This document shows positions 17,195 to 25,256 of a stretch of 59,538 nucleotides of DNA, in pieces. Position 1 is the stretch's first letter. Each line of letters opens with the position of its first letter. A model generated the notes under the pieces. That model was not told the DNA's origin, ran no database searches, and saw nothing but the letters and a program-made list of their open reading frames with translations. The stretch comes from UBA1163 sp049513055 (GTDB lineage Bacteria > Desulfobacterota > BSN033 > UBA1163). The position numbers and the translations under genes were made by a program. Where the stretch lies: NCBI GenBank assembly GCA_049513055.1, contig JBEKWN010000017.1:1-59538 (forward strand), read 5' to 3'.

Positions 17195-17391
17195 TTGCCG
17201 AAAACCTCTTCATGGGTCTTAACTCTTTTTGATTTATAATCAGCCCGTGCTTCCCGAATGCTGTTAAGATATTCTGGAGATGTTGCCGCAATAAGATCCT
17301 CTAAAAAAGCATCTCTTTTTCTTTTCTCCATCCCTTTAACCGCCTCAATAATCTCCTCGGGCTTTACCTGAATTTTTAAGGTTCCGATCAT
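17191..17391 (-). CDS. Antitoxin of the RelE/ParE pair
   Basis: A 66-residue protein with KIQVKPEEIIEAVKGMEKRK and a C-terminal helix ARADYKSKRVKTHEEVFGK, the type of tail that many RelB/Phd-like antitoxins use to wrap the toxin. It precedes and overlaps the toxin gene by four bases, the standard antitoxin-first order. It looks full length although its toxin is damaged. It lies 15 bases after the VapC stop, so two toxin-antitoxin pairs form one small operon. Confidence 0.65.
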   Translation of the reverse strand: MIGTLKIQVKPEEIIEAVKGMEKRKRDAFLEDLIAATSPEYLNSIREARADYKSKRVKTHEEVFGK

Positions 17392-17406
17392 TATTTTCTC
17401 CTTCTA

Positions 17407-17769
17407 TTATTTTTTATATGTAAAAAGCTCCAATCTATTGATAGTAGCCCTTGCACAAAGTATACAATCAACGAAGCTCAACTGGGTTTTTCCGAATAAC
17501 GTTATGGCGTATATCATTTCTTTCTTGTCCGGGTTGGCCACCCCTTTATATGAAAATAATCCTTGCAACTTTTCTGAAATGATTCGTCTCTCTACCTTAT
17601 AAATCCTTAATAGCACATAAACACATTCCGCAAGGACACTCTCCGGGATGACCACTGCTTCTTCCCCTACTTTCACCTTTTCAAGCAATGAGGATGCTTT
17701 TTTGAATAAAACCTCATTATCTTTCAGGAGATATCGCAGTATTACATTAGTGTCTACCAGCTTTTTCAC
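17407..17769 (-). CDS. vapC: VapC-like PIN-domain toxin
   Basis: A 120-residue PIN-domain ribonuclease. Acidic residues of the family are present: KKLVDTNVILRYLLKDN (first Asp), PESVLAECVYVLLRIY (Glu) and LSFVDCILCARA (later Asp). VapC toxins cut RNA in a metal-dependent way and are held inactive by VapB. The GTG at 17769 is preferred: AGGAGCGG lies just upstream and the protein then begins at the first strand. It overlaps the antitoxin gene by 23 bases, indicating coupled translation. Confidence 0.8.
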   Translation of the reverse strand: MKKLVDTNVILRYLLKDNEVLFKKASSLLEKVKVGEEAVVIPESVLAECVYVLLRIYKVERRIISEKLQGLFSYKGVANPDKKEMIYAITLFGKTQLSFVDCILCARATINRLELFTYKK

Positions 17770-17995
17770 CGTACCGCTCCTGAACGATCTCATCCCACGC
17801 CTTCTCCCTCTCTTCTTTAAATGGAATCATTTTTTTGGCATACGAATTCAATGACCCTGCAACACTCTTCACGGGCCTGATCATCACCCCACCTTCCAAG
17901 ATATCGAATTCGATCACTTCACTGTTAAATTTTTCCCGGATCTTTCGCGGGATCGTTACCTGTCCCTTTTTCGTAATTTTTGCGGTGATGGGCAT
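17747..17995 (-). CDS. vapB: AbrB/SpoVT-type VapB antitoxin
   Basis: An 82-residue protein with a swapped-hairpin AbrB DNA-binding domain at residues 1-45: ITAKITKKGQVTIPRKIREK, then FDILEGGVMIRPV. The charged C-terminal helix (EEREKAWDEIVQERYG) is the expected toxin-binding part. Such antitoxins repress their own promoter, so the gap upstream (17996-18097) probably holds the operator; no clear palindrome was identified. With VapC it forms a complete pair, perhaps stabilising this part of the locus. Confidence 0.8.
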   Translation of the reverse strand: MPITAKITKKGQVTIPRKIREKFNSEVIEFDILEGGVMIRPVKSVAGSLNSYAKKMIPFKEEREKAWDEIVQERYGEKAGRH

Positions 17996-18097
17996 TAATT
18001 TATCTCCTTACTTTTATCTTAGGTAATCCAAAATGAAATAGTAAGGAAATTCAAATAATTTGTCAAGTATTTATCTGGATTACGTTTGAATTATCAC

Positions 18098-18192
18098 TTG
18101 AGTTACTTGGGTCTATTGAGTTACTTGAGTTTATTGGGTTAATTGGGTTTATTGGGTTTATTGGGTTACTTGGGTTATAAGTTATTGAGTTA
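18098..18192. repeat. 9-bp short tandem repeat array
   Basis: Around nine degenerate units of the form TGGGTTTAT, TGAGTTACT and TGGGTTACT follow each other without spacers. It lies between the VapB start and the 3' end of a glycosyltransferase. The same motif occurs at 40437-40485, 54631-54695 and 54771-54838. It is not a CRISPR because there are no spacers. Confidence 0.8.
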
Positions 18193-18225
18193 ATAAATGC
18201 ATTTCTAATACCAGGTCTCAAACCT

Positions 18226-19401
18226 TCAGCTTCTATCTTTCAGCAGAGAAAAATAGAGCTCCTCATATTTTTTGACCATTGTTTCAACTGTGAATTTTTC
18301 TTGCACTACTTTTCTACCAGCAGCTCCCATGGCCCTGGCCTTATCTGGATTCTGAAGCAGCGCCGTGATAGCCCCTGCCATAGCACTCGAATCTGCTGGC
18401 GGAACGAGATATCCTGTTATGTCGTTGACGACCATCTCTGGACTGCCTCCAACGTTAGTAGCGATCACTGGTTTACCAGCGGCCATGGATTCGAGAATCA
18501 CGTTTGATAGGCCCTCACTTGTTGAGCTCTGGACTGAAACATCAAGGTTGGAAATAATAGCAGGCACATCGTTCCTTTTCCCAAGGAAAAGGACATCTTT
18601 CTTAACATCTAAATCGCTTGCCATTTCCTCATACTGGTGTCTCAAAGGACCATCACCGACCAAGACAAATTTAACATTAGGGACCTTCTCCAAAATTTTC
18701 TTGGCGGCTCCAAGGAAATATACGTGGCCCTTAATTTCAAAATTAAAATTGGCAATCAATCCAACCAGAGGTGTGCCATCTACAATCCCCAACTCCACTC
18801 TTAGGGATTTATCTTTAAGAGCTTCTTGGTATCCAGAGAAATCTATACCGTTATAGATTACTTCAATCTTTTCGGATGGGAGATTCTCCTGTTGAATCAT
18901 CTGATCTTTCACTGCATGACAATTGGCGACACATCTTTTGTAGTCTTTAGATGAAAATCTGAATACCTTGTCGTAAATCTTTTTTCTCTTGAATCCAAGG
19001 TCACGTCGTGAGGTTATCCAGATAGGAATACCTGAAAGACGCGTTGTAAGCCAACCCATTACTTCAGATTTTTCAAAGAAGGTATGGATGATATCCACTT
19101 TTTTACTTTTGGCAAGCAATGAGAGGCGGCCAAGTTGGCGGAGGCCATAAAAGCTGTAAAATTTGCGAGTCGGAAAATGAAATAGCTCCAAATTGCCTAT
19201 ATTACCTTTAGCGACTGGCAAAGAGTTGTCCGGGCTTAACTGCACAACAATGGATCGAAATTTTTCCGGATTTAAAGATGAAGATAGAAGATACAGCTGT
19301 TTCTCCGCACCACCCGTTGAAGGTTTGTCTGGTGTAGATATATAAGTATCGATCAGATACATTATTGTTATTAGTTTATTTAATTTAACTGAAAAATCCA
19401 T
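18226..19401 (-). CDS. Family 4 glycosyltransferase (GT-B)
   Basis: A 391-residue GT4 enzyme. The N-terminal domain has YISTPDKPSTGGAEKQLYLL and DIIHTFFEKSEVMGWL. The donor domain has VGLIANFNFEIKGHVYFLGA, FVLVGDGPLRHQYEEMASDL and the acidic region SSTSEGLSNVILESMAAGKP. It transfers a sugar from a nucleotide donor onto a lipid-linked or growing glycan. The alternative ATG at 19362 begins right at the conserved domain. The 9-bp array follows its stop. The 262 bases upstream hold only AT-rich sequence and the GTGCTGC repeat. Confidence 0.87.
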   Translation of the reverse strand: MDFSVKLNKLITIMYLIDTYISTPDKPSTGGAEKQLYLLSSSLNPEKFRSIVVQLSPDNSLPVAKGNIGNLELFHFPTRKFYSFYGLRQLGRLSLLAKSKKVDIIHTFFEKSEVMGWLTTRLSGIPIWITSRRDLGFKRKKIYDKVFRFSSKDYKRCVANCHAVKDQMIQQENLPSEKIEVIYNGIDFSGYQEALKDKSLRVELGIVDGTPLVGLIANFNFEIKGHVYFLGAAKKILEKVPNVKFVLVGDGPLRHQYEEMASDLDVKKDVLFLGKRNDVPAIISNLDVSVQSSTSEGLSNVILESMAAGKPVIATNVGGSPEMVVNDITGYLVPPADSSAMAGAITALLQNPDKARAMGAAGRKVVQEKFTVETMVKKYEELYFSLLKDRS

Positions 19402-19590
19402 CTCTCGCAGAGTTCACAGAGTTGAGACTATAACCTCAAAGCCTCTGGCTCGTATTGCCTACGGCTCGGAGAGCAAAGCGTTCCTCAATCCTTAATCATC
19501 GTATATTATATATCCATCGATAAAGCTTACGGTAAAGGTTGAAAGTTTTAAGTTTTGAATTATGAATTATGGATTAATACTTTTTTTAAA

Positions 19591-19609
19591 GTGCTGCGGC
19601 GGTGCAGTT
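19591..19609. repeat. Dispersed 19-bp repeat (GTGCTGC type), copy 2
   Basis: GTGCTGCGGCGGTGCAGTT, differing from copy 1 at two positions. It lies in the gap between the nucleotidyltransferase stop and the glycosyltransferase start, next to short AT-rich repeats. Confidence 0.5.
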
Positions 19610-19663
19610 TTTGAACTTCAGTTAATAAGTGAATGGGTGAATGAGTCAATTGGCGTTGCGGTG

Positions 19664-20053
19664 TTAGGTCTTCCTTTTCTTAAGTTCCTCTCTAAACAAT
19701 TCTAATCGGGGCAACTCTTCTTTATCTCTTTGACGCCCTGAAGTGGCATCTTCAAAAGATTTTATCCCATCTGGTGCAAAAACAATATCTATCGGAAAGG
19801 GGCCCCCTCTGATCTGAATAAAATCTTTTGCAGCCAGAATTGCTCCCTGCAATTCTTCATTTAAGTCAAATCCCAATTCCTTCAAAGCTGCCACCAGCCT
19901 TTGACAATTTGATTTCTCCTTATCGGGGAAAATATCTATGTCTTGGGTTGTTCCTGGATACCCATAGAGAATGGCACCGAATTTTCCAATAATAAGATAT
20001 TTGATACTATATTTCATAAAAATGTCAGCTAATTTTTTAGCTTTCTCAATCAT
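19664..20053 (-). CDS. Minimal nucleotidyltransferase-fold protein
   Basis: A 129-residue protein of the pol-beta nucleotidyltransferase superfamily. The signature LIIGKFGAILYGYPGTTQDI runs into DIF, giving Asp38 and Asp40. The third catalytic Asp is Asp89 in FPIDIVFAPDG. The triad is complete. Small proteins of this kind often act as the transferase half of toxin-antitoxin-like pairs or modify tRNA or nucleotides. It starts directly after the stop of the 81-residue upstream partner, so the two are surely co-expressed. A role in glycan synthesis is not evident; it looks like a passenger module. Confidence 0.7.
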   Translation of the reverse strand: MIEKAKKLADIFMKYSIKYLIIGKFGAILYGYPGTTQDIDIFPDKEKSNCQRLVAALKELGFDLNEELQGAILAAKDFIQIRGGPFPIDIVFAPDGIKSFEDATSGRQRDKEELPRLELFREELKKRKT

Positions 20054-20299
20054 TTATCTATAAAAACCCAAATATCGCGGCACCTGCTTTTCACACCACT
20101 CCCGATATTCTTCCATTGTGTTGAATATTCTATATGGCTTATCGTTTATGACCGGAATTTTAAATGGAAAAAATCCCAAACTTATTCTTTCTTCCACACT
20201 CCGAGAGAGTCCATCGATGAAATCGAGTCTCAAGTGCTCCTCTTCAGAGGCTCTTCCTATTTGATAGATAAGCTTTTGTGCCTTTGTAGAATATATCAT
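20054..20299 (-). CDS. Small conserved hypothetical partner of the nucleotidyltransferase
   Basis: An 81-residue protein I do not recognise. It is predicted to be mostly helical with acidic and basic stretches (KLIYQIGRASEEEHLRLDFI), then KIPVINDKPYRIFNTMEEYR and a C-terminal KQVPRYLGFYR. Its stop abuts the nucleotidyltransferase start with no gap, which supports a two-gene unit. An antitoxin or specificity subunit is possible; no DNA-binding motif is visible. Confidence 0.55.
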   Translation of the reverse strand: MIYSTKAQKLIYQIGRASEEEHLRLDFIDGLSRSVEERISLGFFPFKIPVINDKPYRIFNTMEEYREWCEKQVPRYLGFYR

Positions 20300-20419
20300 A
20301 ATTTTTTGCTTGGTATTTGTCTTACGTTCAATAACGCCATGCTTTCTCTACTCTTGCTATGCCTTAACCGCTACAACATTGAAGTACCGCATCACTTTAT
20401 TGCAGACATCAATTCTAAT

Positions 20420-20534
20420 TCAGGGGCTAGATCTTTCTTCATCTTCTATTTCCCTTTCAAATGCCATTCTATACCATTCCCATAAAGTTTTCAAATCTTG
20501 AATAGCTAAAGTTAGGGCTACATTAAAATATTTT
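20420..20534 (-). pseudogene. Short unassigned coding remnant
   Basis: About 37 codons without a start codon, just downstream of a deacetylase gene, read KKYFNVALTLAIQDLKTLWE and continue WYRMAFEREIEDEE before a TGA. The composition is protein-like and helical, resembling the end of a small helical protein, but no family is recognised. It may be the debris of a passenger gene next to the nucleotidyltransferase pair. Confidence 0.3.
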
Positions 20535-20537
20535 TTA

Positions 20538-21206
20538 TCATCTTATACCATATATCCATTGGTAAAGTTTACGATATGTATTCACACCTATTGTTCCCCT
20601 CAATATATTTTTCAAACTTTTAGTAATCCTCATACCCAGGATAGCCTGAAGCTCCATAGCAAGGGGCCATATTATACCGTTCTTGGATCCATGAGGAAGG
20701 CTAAGATGGTTCACTCCTGTCCCCAGTTTTTCTTCAATGGCCTTTTTTGATTCTTGAAGCTCAAAGATAATTTCTTTTTCCTCCATCCTACCTAATGGCC
20801 TGTGGGTTACAGTGTGGGACTGAATAGACATCCCACCTGCCATCATTTCTTTAAGTTGATCCCAGGTCATGTAGAATGGTTTGCCGGTAAGCTCCGTGGC
20901 GATAAAAAAGGTGGCCTTGAACCCATACTCTCGCAAGATCGGATAGACATAAAGGTAGTTTCCCAGCCAGCCGTCATCGAAAGTCAGGCAGACAACCTTT
21001 TCTTCTTTTTTTGGTTTTTGTGAAAGTAGTTCGTCAATAGTTATTGTTTTTATATTGTTTGATTGAAGCCAAGATATCTGATTCCGGAAAACTTTTAATT
21101 CTGTATTGTATGCAGGATTCGTCAGTCCTCTGAGACGATCACGTTCTTCAGGCCGGTAAATCTCATGGTACATCAAAATTGGGATCTTTTTATCTCGCTC
21201 ACTCAT
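20538..21206 (-). CDS. Polysaccharide deacetylase (CE4/NodB fold)
   Basis: A 222-residue CE4 protein with PILMYHEIYRPEERDR at the start, VVCLTFDDGWLGNYLYVYPI (Asp77, Asp78), KATFFIATELTG and IQSHTVTHRPLGRM (His131, His135). The metal site is complete. The C-terminus is shorter than usual: the final catalytic motifs after SLPHGSKNGIIWP are compressed, so substrate choice may differ. Its start is one base after the stop of the XrtA-type deacetylase, so the two deacetylases form a tight pair. Confidence 0.83.
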   Translation of the reverse strand: MSERDKKIPILMYHEIYRPEERDRLRGLTNPAYNTELKVFRNQISWLQSNNIKTITIDELLSQKPKKEEKVVCLTFDDGWLGNYLYVYPILREYGFKATFFIATELTGKPFYMTWDQLKEMMAGGMSIQSHTVTHRPLGRMEEKEIIFELQESKKAIEEKLGTGVNHLSLPHGSKNGIIWPLAMELQAILGMRITKSLKNILRGTIGVNTYRKLYQWIYGIR

Positions 21207-21207
21207 T

Positions 21208-22107
21208 TCATTCGTTAGAGTTCACTGAGGACTCTGTGATCTCTGTGTGAGGTGATCTTTGAGATTGGGAAGCTTTTGGGAAATATTGGCTCACCAAATC
21301 GATTAAAGGAACAAACCTAAACTCCTTCAGCAATTTTTCCAACCGACCTTCTGTTTTTTCAAGGTTAACATAATGTCTCAATCGGTAATTGAGGCGAACG
21401 TTCATTCGAGGCTGCTCGGGGTCTAATTCCCAGGGATGCAAATAGAAGACTATTGGTTTCCCCCCCCTGTTTAATCGACGAAAGAATCGTTGAAAATAGA
21501 TATAAGGGAAAAGACGAAAGTAACCGCCGCCGGCTAAAGGGAAATTGGCGCCACCAATGCGATAAGTGGAGAGAGGCATTTCTATTAGCCCATTGCCAAA
21601 CCGAAAAGGAAGGGATGATATACCATTAAACCCGTATCGATTATGGAAAGAGGTAGGAAATATGCTTGAGTCATACGCAAAATCAAGTTCTTTTAGAACA
21701 TCAAGGGCCCACACTGATTTTGGTGTAATTGAGAATGAGGGTGCCCGGTAGCCAAACACCGGTCTATCAATGATCGATTCCAGAATCTTCTTGGACCGCT
21801 CGAGGTCCGAATAGAACTCTTCTGCAGTTAATTTAAAGACAAGCTCATGGCCGTATCCGTGGCTGGCAATCTCATGCCCCCCGGCAGCGATTTCTTTTAC
21901 CAGGGATGGACATCTTTCAGCTATCCAACCCAGGATAAAGAAGGTAGCACGAGTTTGGTGTCTTTCCAGGAGCCTGAGAATTTTTCTCGTATTTTGAACT
22001 ACCCGAAGTTCACAGCACTCCCAATCCTTGCAGGAAATGACTTCCTTCAGGTTTTCCACCTGAAACCAGTCTTCTACATCAAAGCTGATACCGTTAAGAA
22101 ATGACAT
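21208..22107 (-). CDS. XrtA/PEP-CTERM-locus polysaccharide deacetylase (DUF3473 type)
   Basis: A 299-residue deacetylase of the subfamily typical of exosortase A loci. It has NGISFDVEDWFQVENL at the N-terminus, EIASHGYGHELVFKLT (His83, His87), FGYRAPSFSITPKSVWALDV, and the extension PIVFYLHPWELDPEQPRMNV followed by a Tyr/Arg-rich stretch. It probably deacetylates an amino sugar of the exopolysaccharide linked to the PEP-CTERM system. It lies three bases after GalE. The residue content matches the subfamily closely, and its presence is one of the better signs that the exosortase is XrtA. Confidence 0.9.
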   Translation of the reverse strand: MSFLNGISFDVEDWFQVENLKEVISCKDWECCELRVVQNTRKILRLLERHQTRATFFILGWIAERCPSLVKEIAAGGHEIASHGYGHELVFKLTAEEFYSDLERSKKILESIIDRPVFGYRAPSFSITPKSVWALDVLKELDFAYDSSIFPTSFHNRYGFNGISSLPFRFGNGLIEMPLSTYRIGGANFPLAGGGYFRLFPYIYFQRFFRRLNRGGKPIVFYLHPWELDPEQPRMNVRLNYRLRHYVNLEKTEGRLEKLLKEFRFVPLIDLVSQYFPKASQSQRSPHTEITESSVNSNE

Positions 22108-22110
22108 GAT

Positions 22111-23091
22111 TTAATTCTCTATGCGGAGCCTTTTTTCCCATTCCCAAGCTGTTTTTATTATGTACTCTAGGTCATCATATTTGGGGCCCCAATTCAATTC
22201 TCTCTTTAATCTGGAGCTATCAGCAATCAAGGCAGGTGGATCGCCCGATCTTCTTTCTGCTTCTTCTGTCTTGAAATGAATCCCTGTGACCCTCTTCGCT
22301 GTATCAATAACTTCTCTGACAGAATATCCGTGTCCATAGCCGCAGTTAAATTGTCTACTCATACCATTTTCTAAAAGGTGTTGTAGGGCCAAAATATGTG
22401 CGATAGCCAGATCATCAACATGGATATAGTCTCTAATACACGTTCCATCAGCAGTCGGGTAATCAGTCCCGTAGATTGACAACTTGTCAAATTCTCCTTT
22501 CGCTGTTTTCAAGGCCCTTGTTATAAGATGGGTAGCTTCTTTATATGCCTGTCCTATTTTGCCCCCAGAATCAGCCCCTGCTACGTTAAAATATCTCAGC
22601 GAGATATAATTAAAATCTTCAGCATCGGATAAATCTTTGAGTATTTTCTCCACGGCTGCTTTTGAAGACCCATAGGGGTTGATTGGATTTAGCGGTGCAT
22701 CTTCACTAATTGGTATATTTGCGGGTATCCCATACACTGCGGCAGTTGAAGAGTAAACGAGGTTTTTTGTATCACTTGCTATCATAGCATCTAACAGGTT
22801 TAAAGTATTTGAAGTATTATTTCTGTAATATTTTAAGGGTTCTCTAACAGACTCTTCCACCTGTATGGACGCAGCAAAATGTATCACAGCATCGGGCTTG
22901 AACTCTTTTATAATCTTATATAAAGTAGTTTTATCAGAAAGGTCTGCTTTGACTAACCTGCCGTATAAAACTGCCCATTCATGTCCTGTGGAAAGATTGT
23001 CATAAACCAGTATCACATCACCTTTCTCGCCCAATGCCTTTACAACATGGCTTCCGATATACCCTGCACCTCCTGTAACGAGTATTTTCAT
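22111..23091 (-). CDS. galE: UDP-glucose 4-epimerase
   Basis: A 326-residue extended short-chain dehydrogenase. The NAD-binding Rossmann motif is KILVTGGAGYIGSHVVKALG (residues 2-21). The catalytic Ser-Tyr-Lys set is in VYSSTAAVYG and INPYGSSKAAVEKIL. The GalE-specific pattern QVEESVREPLKYYRNNTSNT and the C-terminal RRSGDPPALIAD and RELNWGPKYDDLEYII are present. It interconverts UDP-glucose and UDP-galactose (or N-acetyl forms) and so supplies galactose residues to the glycosyltransferases around it. It is followed by two deacetylases with 3-base and 1-base gaps. Confidence 0.93.
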   Translation of the reverse strand: MKILVTGGAGYIGSHVVKALGEKGDVILVYDNLSTGHEWAVLYGRLVKADLSDKTTLYKIIKEFKPDAVIHFAASIQVEESVREPLKYYRNNTSNTLNLLDAMIASDTKNLVYSSTAAVYGIPANIPISEDAPLNPINPYGSSKAAVEKILKDLSDAEDFNYISLRYFNVAGADSGGKIGQAYKEATHLITRALKTAKGEFDKLSIYGTDYPTADGTCIRDYIHVDDLAIAHILALQHLLENGMSRQFNCGYGHGYSVREVIDTAKRVTGIHFKTEEAERRSGDPPALIADSSRLKRELNWGPKYDDLEYIIKTAWEWEKRLRIEN

Positions 23092-23220
23092 AACCTCACT
23101 CCAATTTTCCGGGAAACAACGTGGTGTTGATCACCGAGAAAGGCCAGATATCTTCACCCTATTTCTATCTTATCCGCCATGTAGCAACTTAAATTAGTTC
23201 TTTCTTCACAGAGAGGTAAA

Positions 23221-23409
23221 CCCTGTTGTTGCATTAAATTCTGCGTTCATAATCATAAACCTTTGCTCATTGACGGGCGGATCTTAACTCAATGTTATTC
23301 GCTGGATCACTCTAAAGGTGACTTTTAAAAGGTATCGTCAAAAGGGAATAAGCCGGCTCTTTATAAAGACATTCAGGTAATTGGAGCGGATTTTTATGCA
23401 ACAACAGGG
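23221..23409. mobile_element. Miniature element family 1, copy 1 (189 bp)
   Basis: The element starts CCCTGTTGTTGCAT and ends ATGCAACAACAGGG, perfect terminal inverted repeats, with TAAA duplicated on both sides (23217-23220 and 23410-23413). It carries no gene. A related 190-bp copy, in the opposite orientation, is at 50387-50576. It lies right after the stop codon of the methyltransferase gene and fills most of the gap before galE. Confidence 0.85.
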
Positions 23410-23413
23410 TAAA

Positions 23414-24271
23414 CTATTTCACAGCCACCATAGAAATTCCTTGGAGAAAATACTTAGAGGCAAATTTCCGATATTGCGTTGGAAAGAATTTAAGTGTTTT
23501 TTCGAGAAAGGTGAGATAAGTAAAAGGCATTTTGATCCACTTTCCCTTTACCCGATAATATCCATGCCACGAGGAATAATCCAAGGCTTCAAGTAAGTCA
23601 GCCAGCTCCGTGTAAGTCCATTCCTTAAGATGAAATCCTTCTGGCTCATCAGAAAAATACTCCGAGATATCATGTGGCCCAGAAAAGTTATGAGGTGTAC
23701 GAAACAAATACAAACCATTTTTTTTAAGAATCTGTCTTACCAACTGAAAGTGATCCATGGTATCCTGGGGGTGTAGATGCTCTATTAACCAATCACTAAA
23801 CACCACATCCACGGAGCTCTCCTCCAATTCAAGATCATAACCATTATAAATAATCAACTTGAAGTTATTGGGGGCGTCTGTTATCTGCCCTTTTTGATCC
23901 GAAATATCTATTCCGTAAACGAACTTCGCATGTTTGCAAACCTCCACAGCAAATTGACAATCGCCAGGAGCGAACTCGGCAAAGACCGTTGATTTATCAA
24001 TAAATTTCTTAATAAAACTCCATTTAGCCCTATTCGCAGATACAGTCAATTCTTTGCTTTCTCGCTGTCTCAATCTCGGATGATCAGGTACTTTTTGAAA
24101 CAACTCATCATACATTGTCTCATAGATTACTTTTCTTTCTTCTCTGCCGGATTGCTTAAGTCTTGTGGCAATAGCTCGTTCCACCTCATAATGATTCTTA
24201 ATTTGTTCGAAACTCCTATCAGCAGGAAGTGGCTTCTTCAACTCTGACTTTGAATCCCCTTTCATTCTCAT
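23414..24271 (-). CDS. Class I SAM-dependent methyltransferase
   Basis: A 285-residue methyltransferase. The N-terminal helical part (about residues 1-85) precedes the SAM-binding fold: STVFAEFAPGDCQFAVEVCK (motif I), VYGIDISDQKGQI (acidic loop), then VDVVFSDWLIEHLHPQDTMD and KKNGLYLFRTPHNFSGPHD. Such enzymes methylate sugars or lipid carriers; the acceptor cannot be deduced. Its stop codon TAG borders the TAAA target duplication of a miniature element. A GC-rich hairpin cluster separates its start from the formyltransferase gene. Confidence 0.82.
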   Translation of the reverse strand: MRMKGDSKSELKKPLPADRSFEQIKNHYEVERAIATRLKQSGREERKVIYETMYDELFQKVPDHPRLRQRESKELTVSANRAKWSFIKKFIDKSTVFAEFAPGDCQFAVEVCKHAKFVYGIDISDQKGQITDAPNNFKLIIYNGYDLELEESSVDVVFSDWLIEHLHPQDTMDHFQLVRQILKKNGLYLFRTPHNFSGPHDISEYFSDEPEGFHLKEWTYTELADLLEALDYSSWHGYYRVKGKWIKMPFTYLTFLEKTLKFFPTQYRKFASKYFLQGISMVAVK

Positions 24272-24291
24272 CTATTTAAGCCGTTTCTTAA

Positions 24292-24455
24292 GTCAACCCT
24301 TCGACTCCCCAGTATAAATACTGGGGCTTGCCTTCGACCCGAGCGTTCGACTGAGTTCACGCCGAAGTCTCAGGCCGAGGGGCTCAGGGTTGACCCTGAG
24401 CGGCGCTTTATACACCGCCCTAAAGGGCGGAGTCTGGCGCCCCCGAATGGGTCAA
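24292..24455. repeat. GC-rich palindromic intergenic repeat with three hairpins
   Basis: The gap contains three perfect stem-loops: CCCCAGTAT with ATACTGGGG (24306-24325), GCTCAGGGT with ACCCTGAGC (24382-24401) and CCGCCCT with AGGGCGG (24415-24430). The outer ends GTCAACCC and GGGTCAAC are roughly inverted. It is far richer in GC than the flanking genes. This is probably a mobile BIME-like repeat rather than a simple terminator, as no U-tract follows. Confidence 0.65.
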
Positions 24456-24458
24456 CTT

Positions 24459-25256
24459 CTACAGTAACCTGTGACCCATTGCCCGAAATTTTTTCACATC
24501 CTCCCTTGTGGGGAACGAAAAATAAGAACCTTCCTCGGGTCTATTCTCTTTAAATTTAACCCTTCCGTTTCGTACCATTTCTATTGCCTCTACCATGAAA
24601 TGCGCACCCAGTTGCTTGGTCCGCCTAATAAGCTCATCTAAAGACTCTCCAGCCTTTATGGGAACTTGTTTTTGGAGAATAATTTCACCTTCATCAATCT
24701 TCTGGTTGATCTTGTGAATGGTGATGCCCACTGACTTCTCTCCATGGTAAAGCTGCCAAAAGTTTGGCATCATTCCCCGGTATCTTGGAAGTGGTGCATG
24801 ATGGATGTTGATACAGCCAAGCCGCGGAAGATCAATCAATCCCTTGCGAAAAATAGTAGGCGCCGCTACAGAGACAATAAGATCGAGGTCTCTCCGTCTC
24901 AGTTCTGCCAAAAACTCGGCTTCGTGGATATCGTTTTGATCAAGGACCTCAATGTCATGGGACCTGCATAACTGCCTGAGACCCAACCATTCTGATTTTT
25001 TGTAAAATCTACTGAGTCTGCACAACGTCTTCACCCCGGCATAGCGAAGGGCCATTCGGAAAAAATCTATTAAACCATAGAAAGCGTACATTTGCTTTGC
25101 TAAAGCCCATGTTGATCTCTTCCCCATGGGGTTCTGGATCACCACTGTCTTGATCTCTCTGAGATTCGGGTAAATACTGAAAAACTCCGCAAAGAAACAT
25201 CGGATATAAAAGGGATCATCCTGAGTGATGAAAATGAAGTTGAATCCTTTTTTCAT
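24459..25256 (-). CDS. Formyltransferase-family protein
   Basis: A 265-residue protein with a methionyl-tRNA formyltransferase-type catalytic domain. The Asn-His-Asp triad is in GCINIHHAPLPRYRGMMPN and INQKIDEGEIILQ. No C-terminal OB domain follows, so it belongs to the sugar-nucleotide or metabolite formyltransferases. These use 10-formyltetrahydrofolate to N-formylate an amino sugar. ATG 25256 is chosen because it overlaps the TAA of the upstream gene (TAATG) and starts the fold; the longer frame to 25442 is a shadow of that gene. It implies a formamido sugar in the polymer. Confidence 0.82.
   Translation of the reverse strand: MKKGFNFIFITQDDPFYIRCFFAEFFSIYPNLREIKTVVIQNPMGKRSTWALAKQMYAFYGLIDFFRMALRYAGVKTLCRLSRFYKKSEWLGLRQLCRSHDIEVLDQNDIHEAEFLAELRRRDLDLIVSVAAPTIFRKGLIDLPRLGCINIHHAPLPRYRGMMPNFWQLYHGEKSVGITIHKINQKIDEGEIILQKQVPIKAGESLDELIRRTKQLGAHFMVEAIEMVRNGRVKFKENRPEEGSYFSFPTREDVKKFRAMGHRLL

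Noticed and set aside
18098..18192. Possible CRISPR array
   Set aside because: Units are nine bases, directly adjoining and degenerate, with no spacers and no cas genes.
24415..24430. Intrinsic terminator at CCGCCCT/AGGGCGG
   Set aside because: No U-tract follows the stem on the transcribed strand, and the next gene follows closely.
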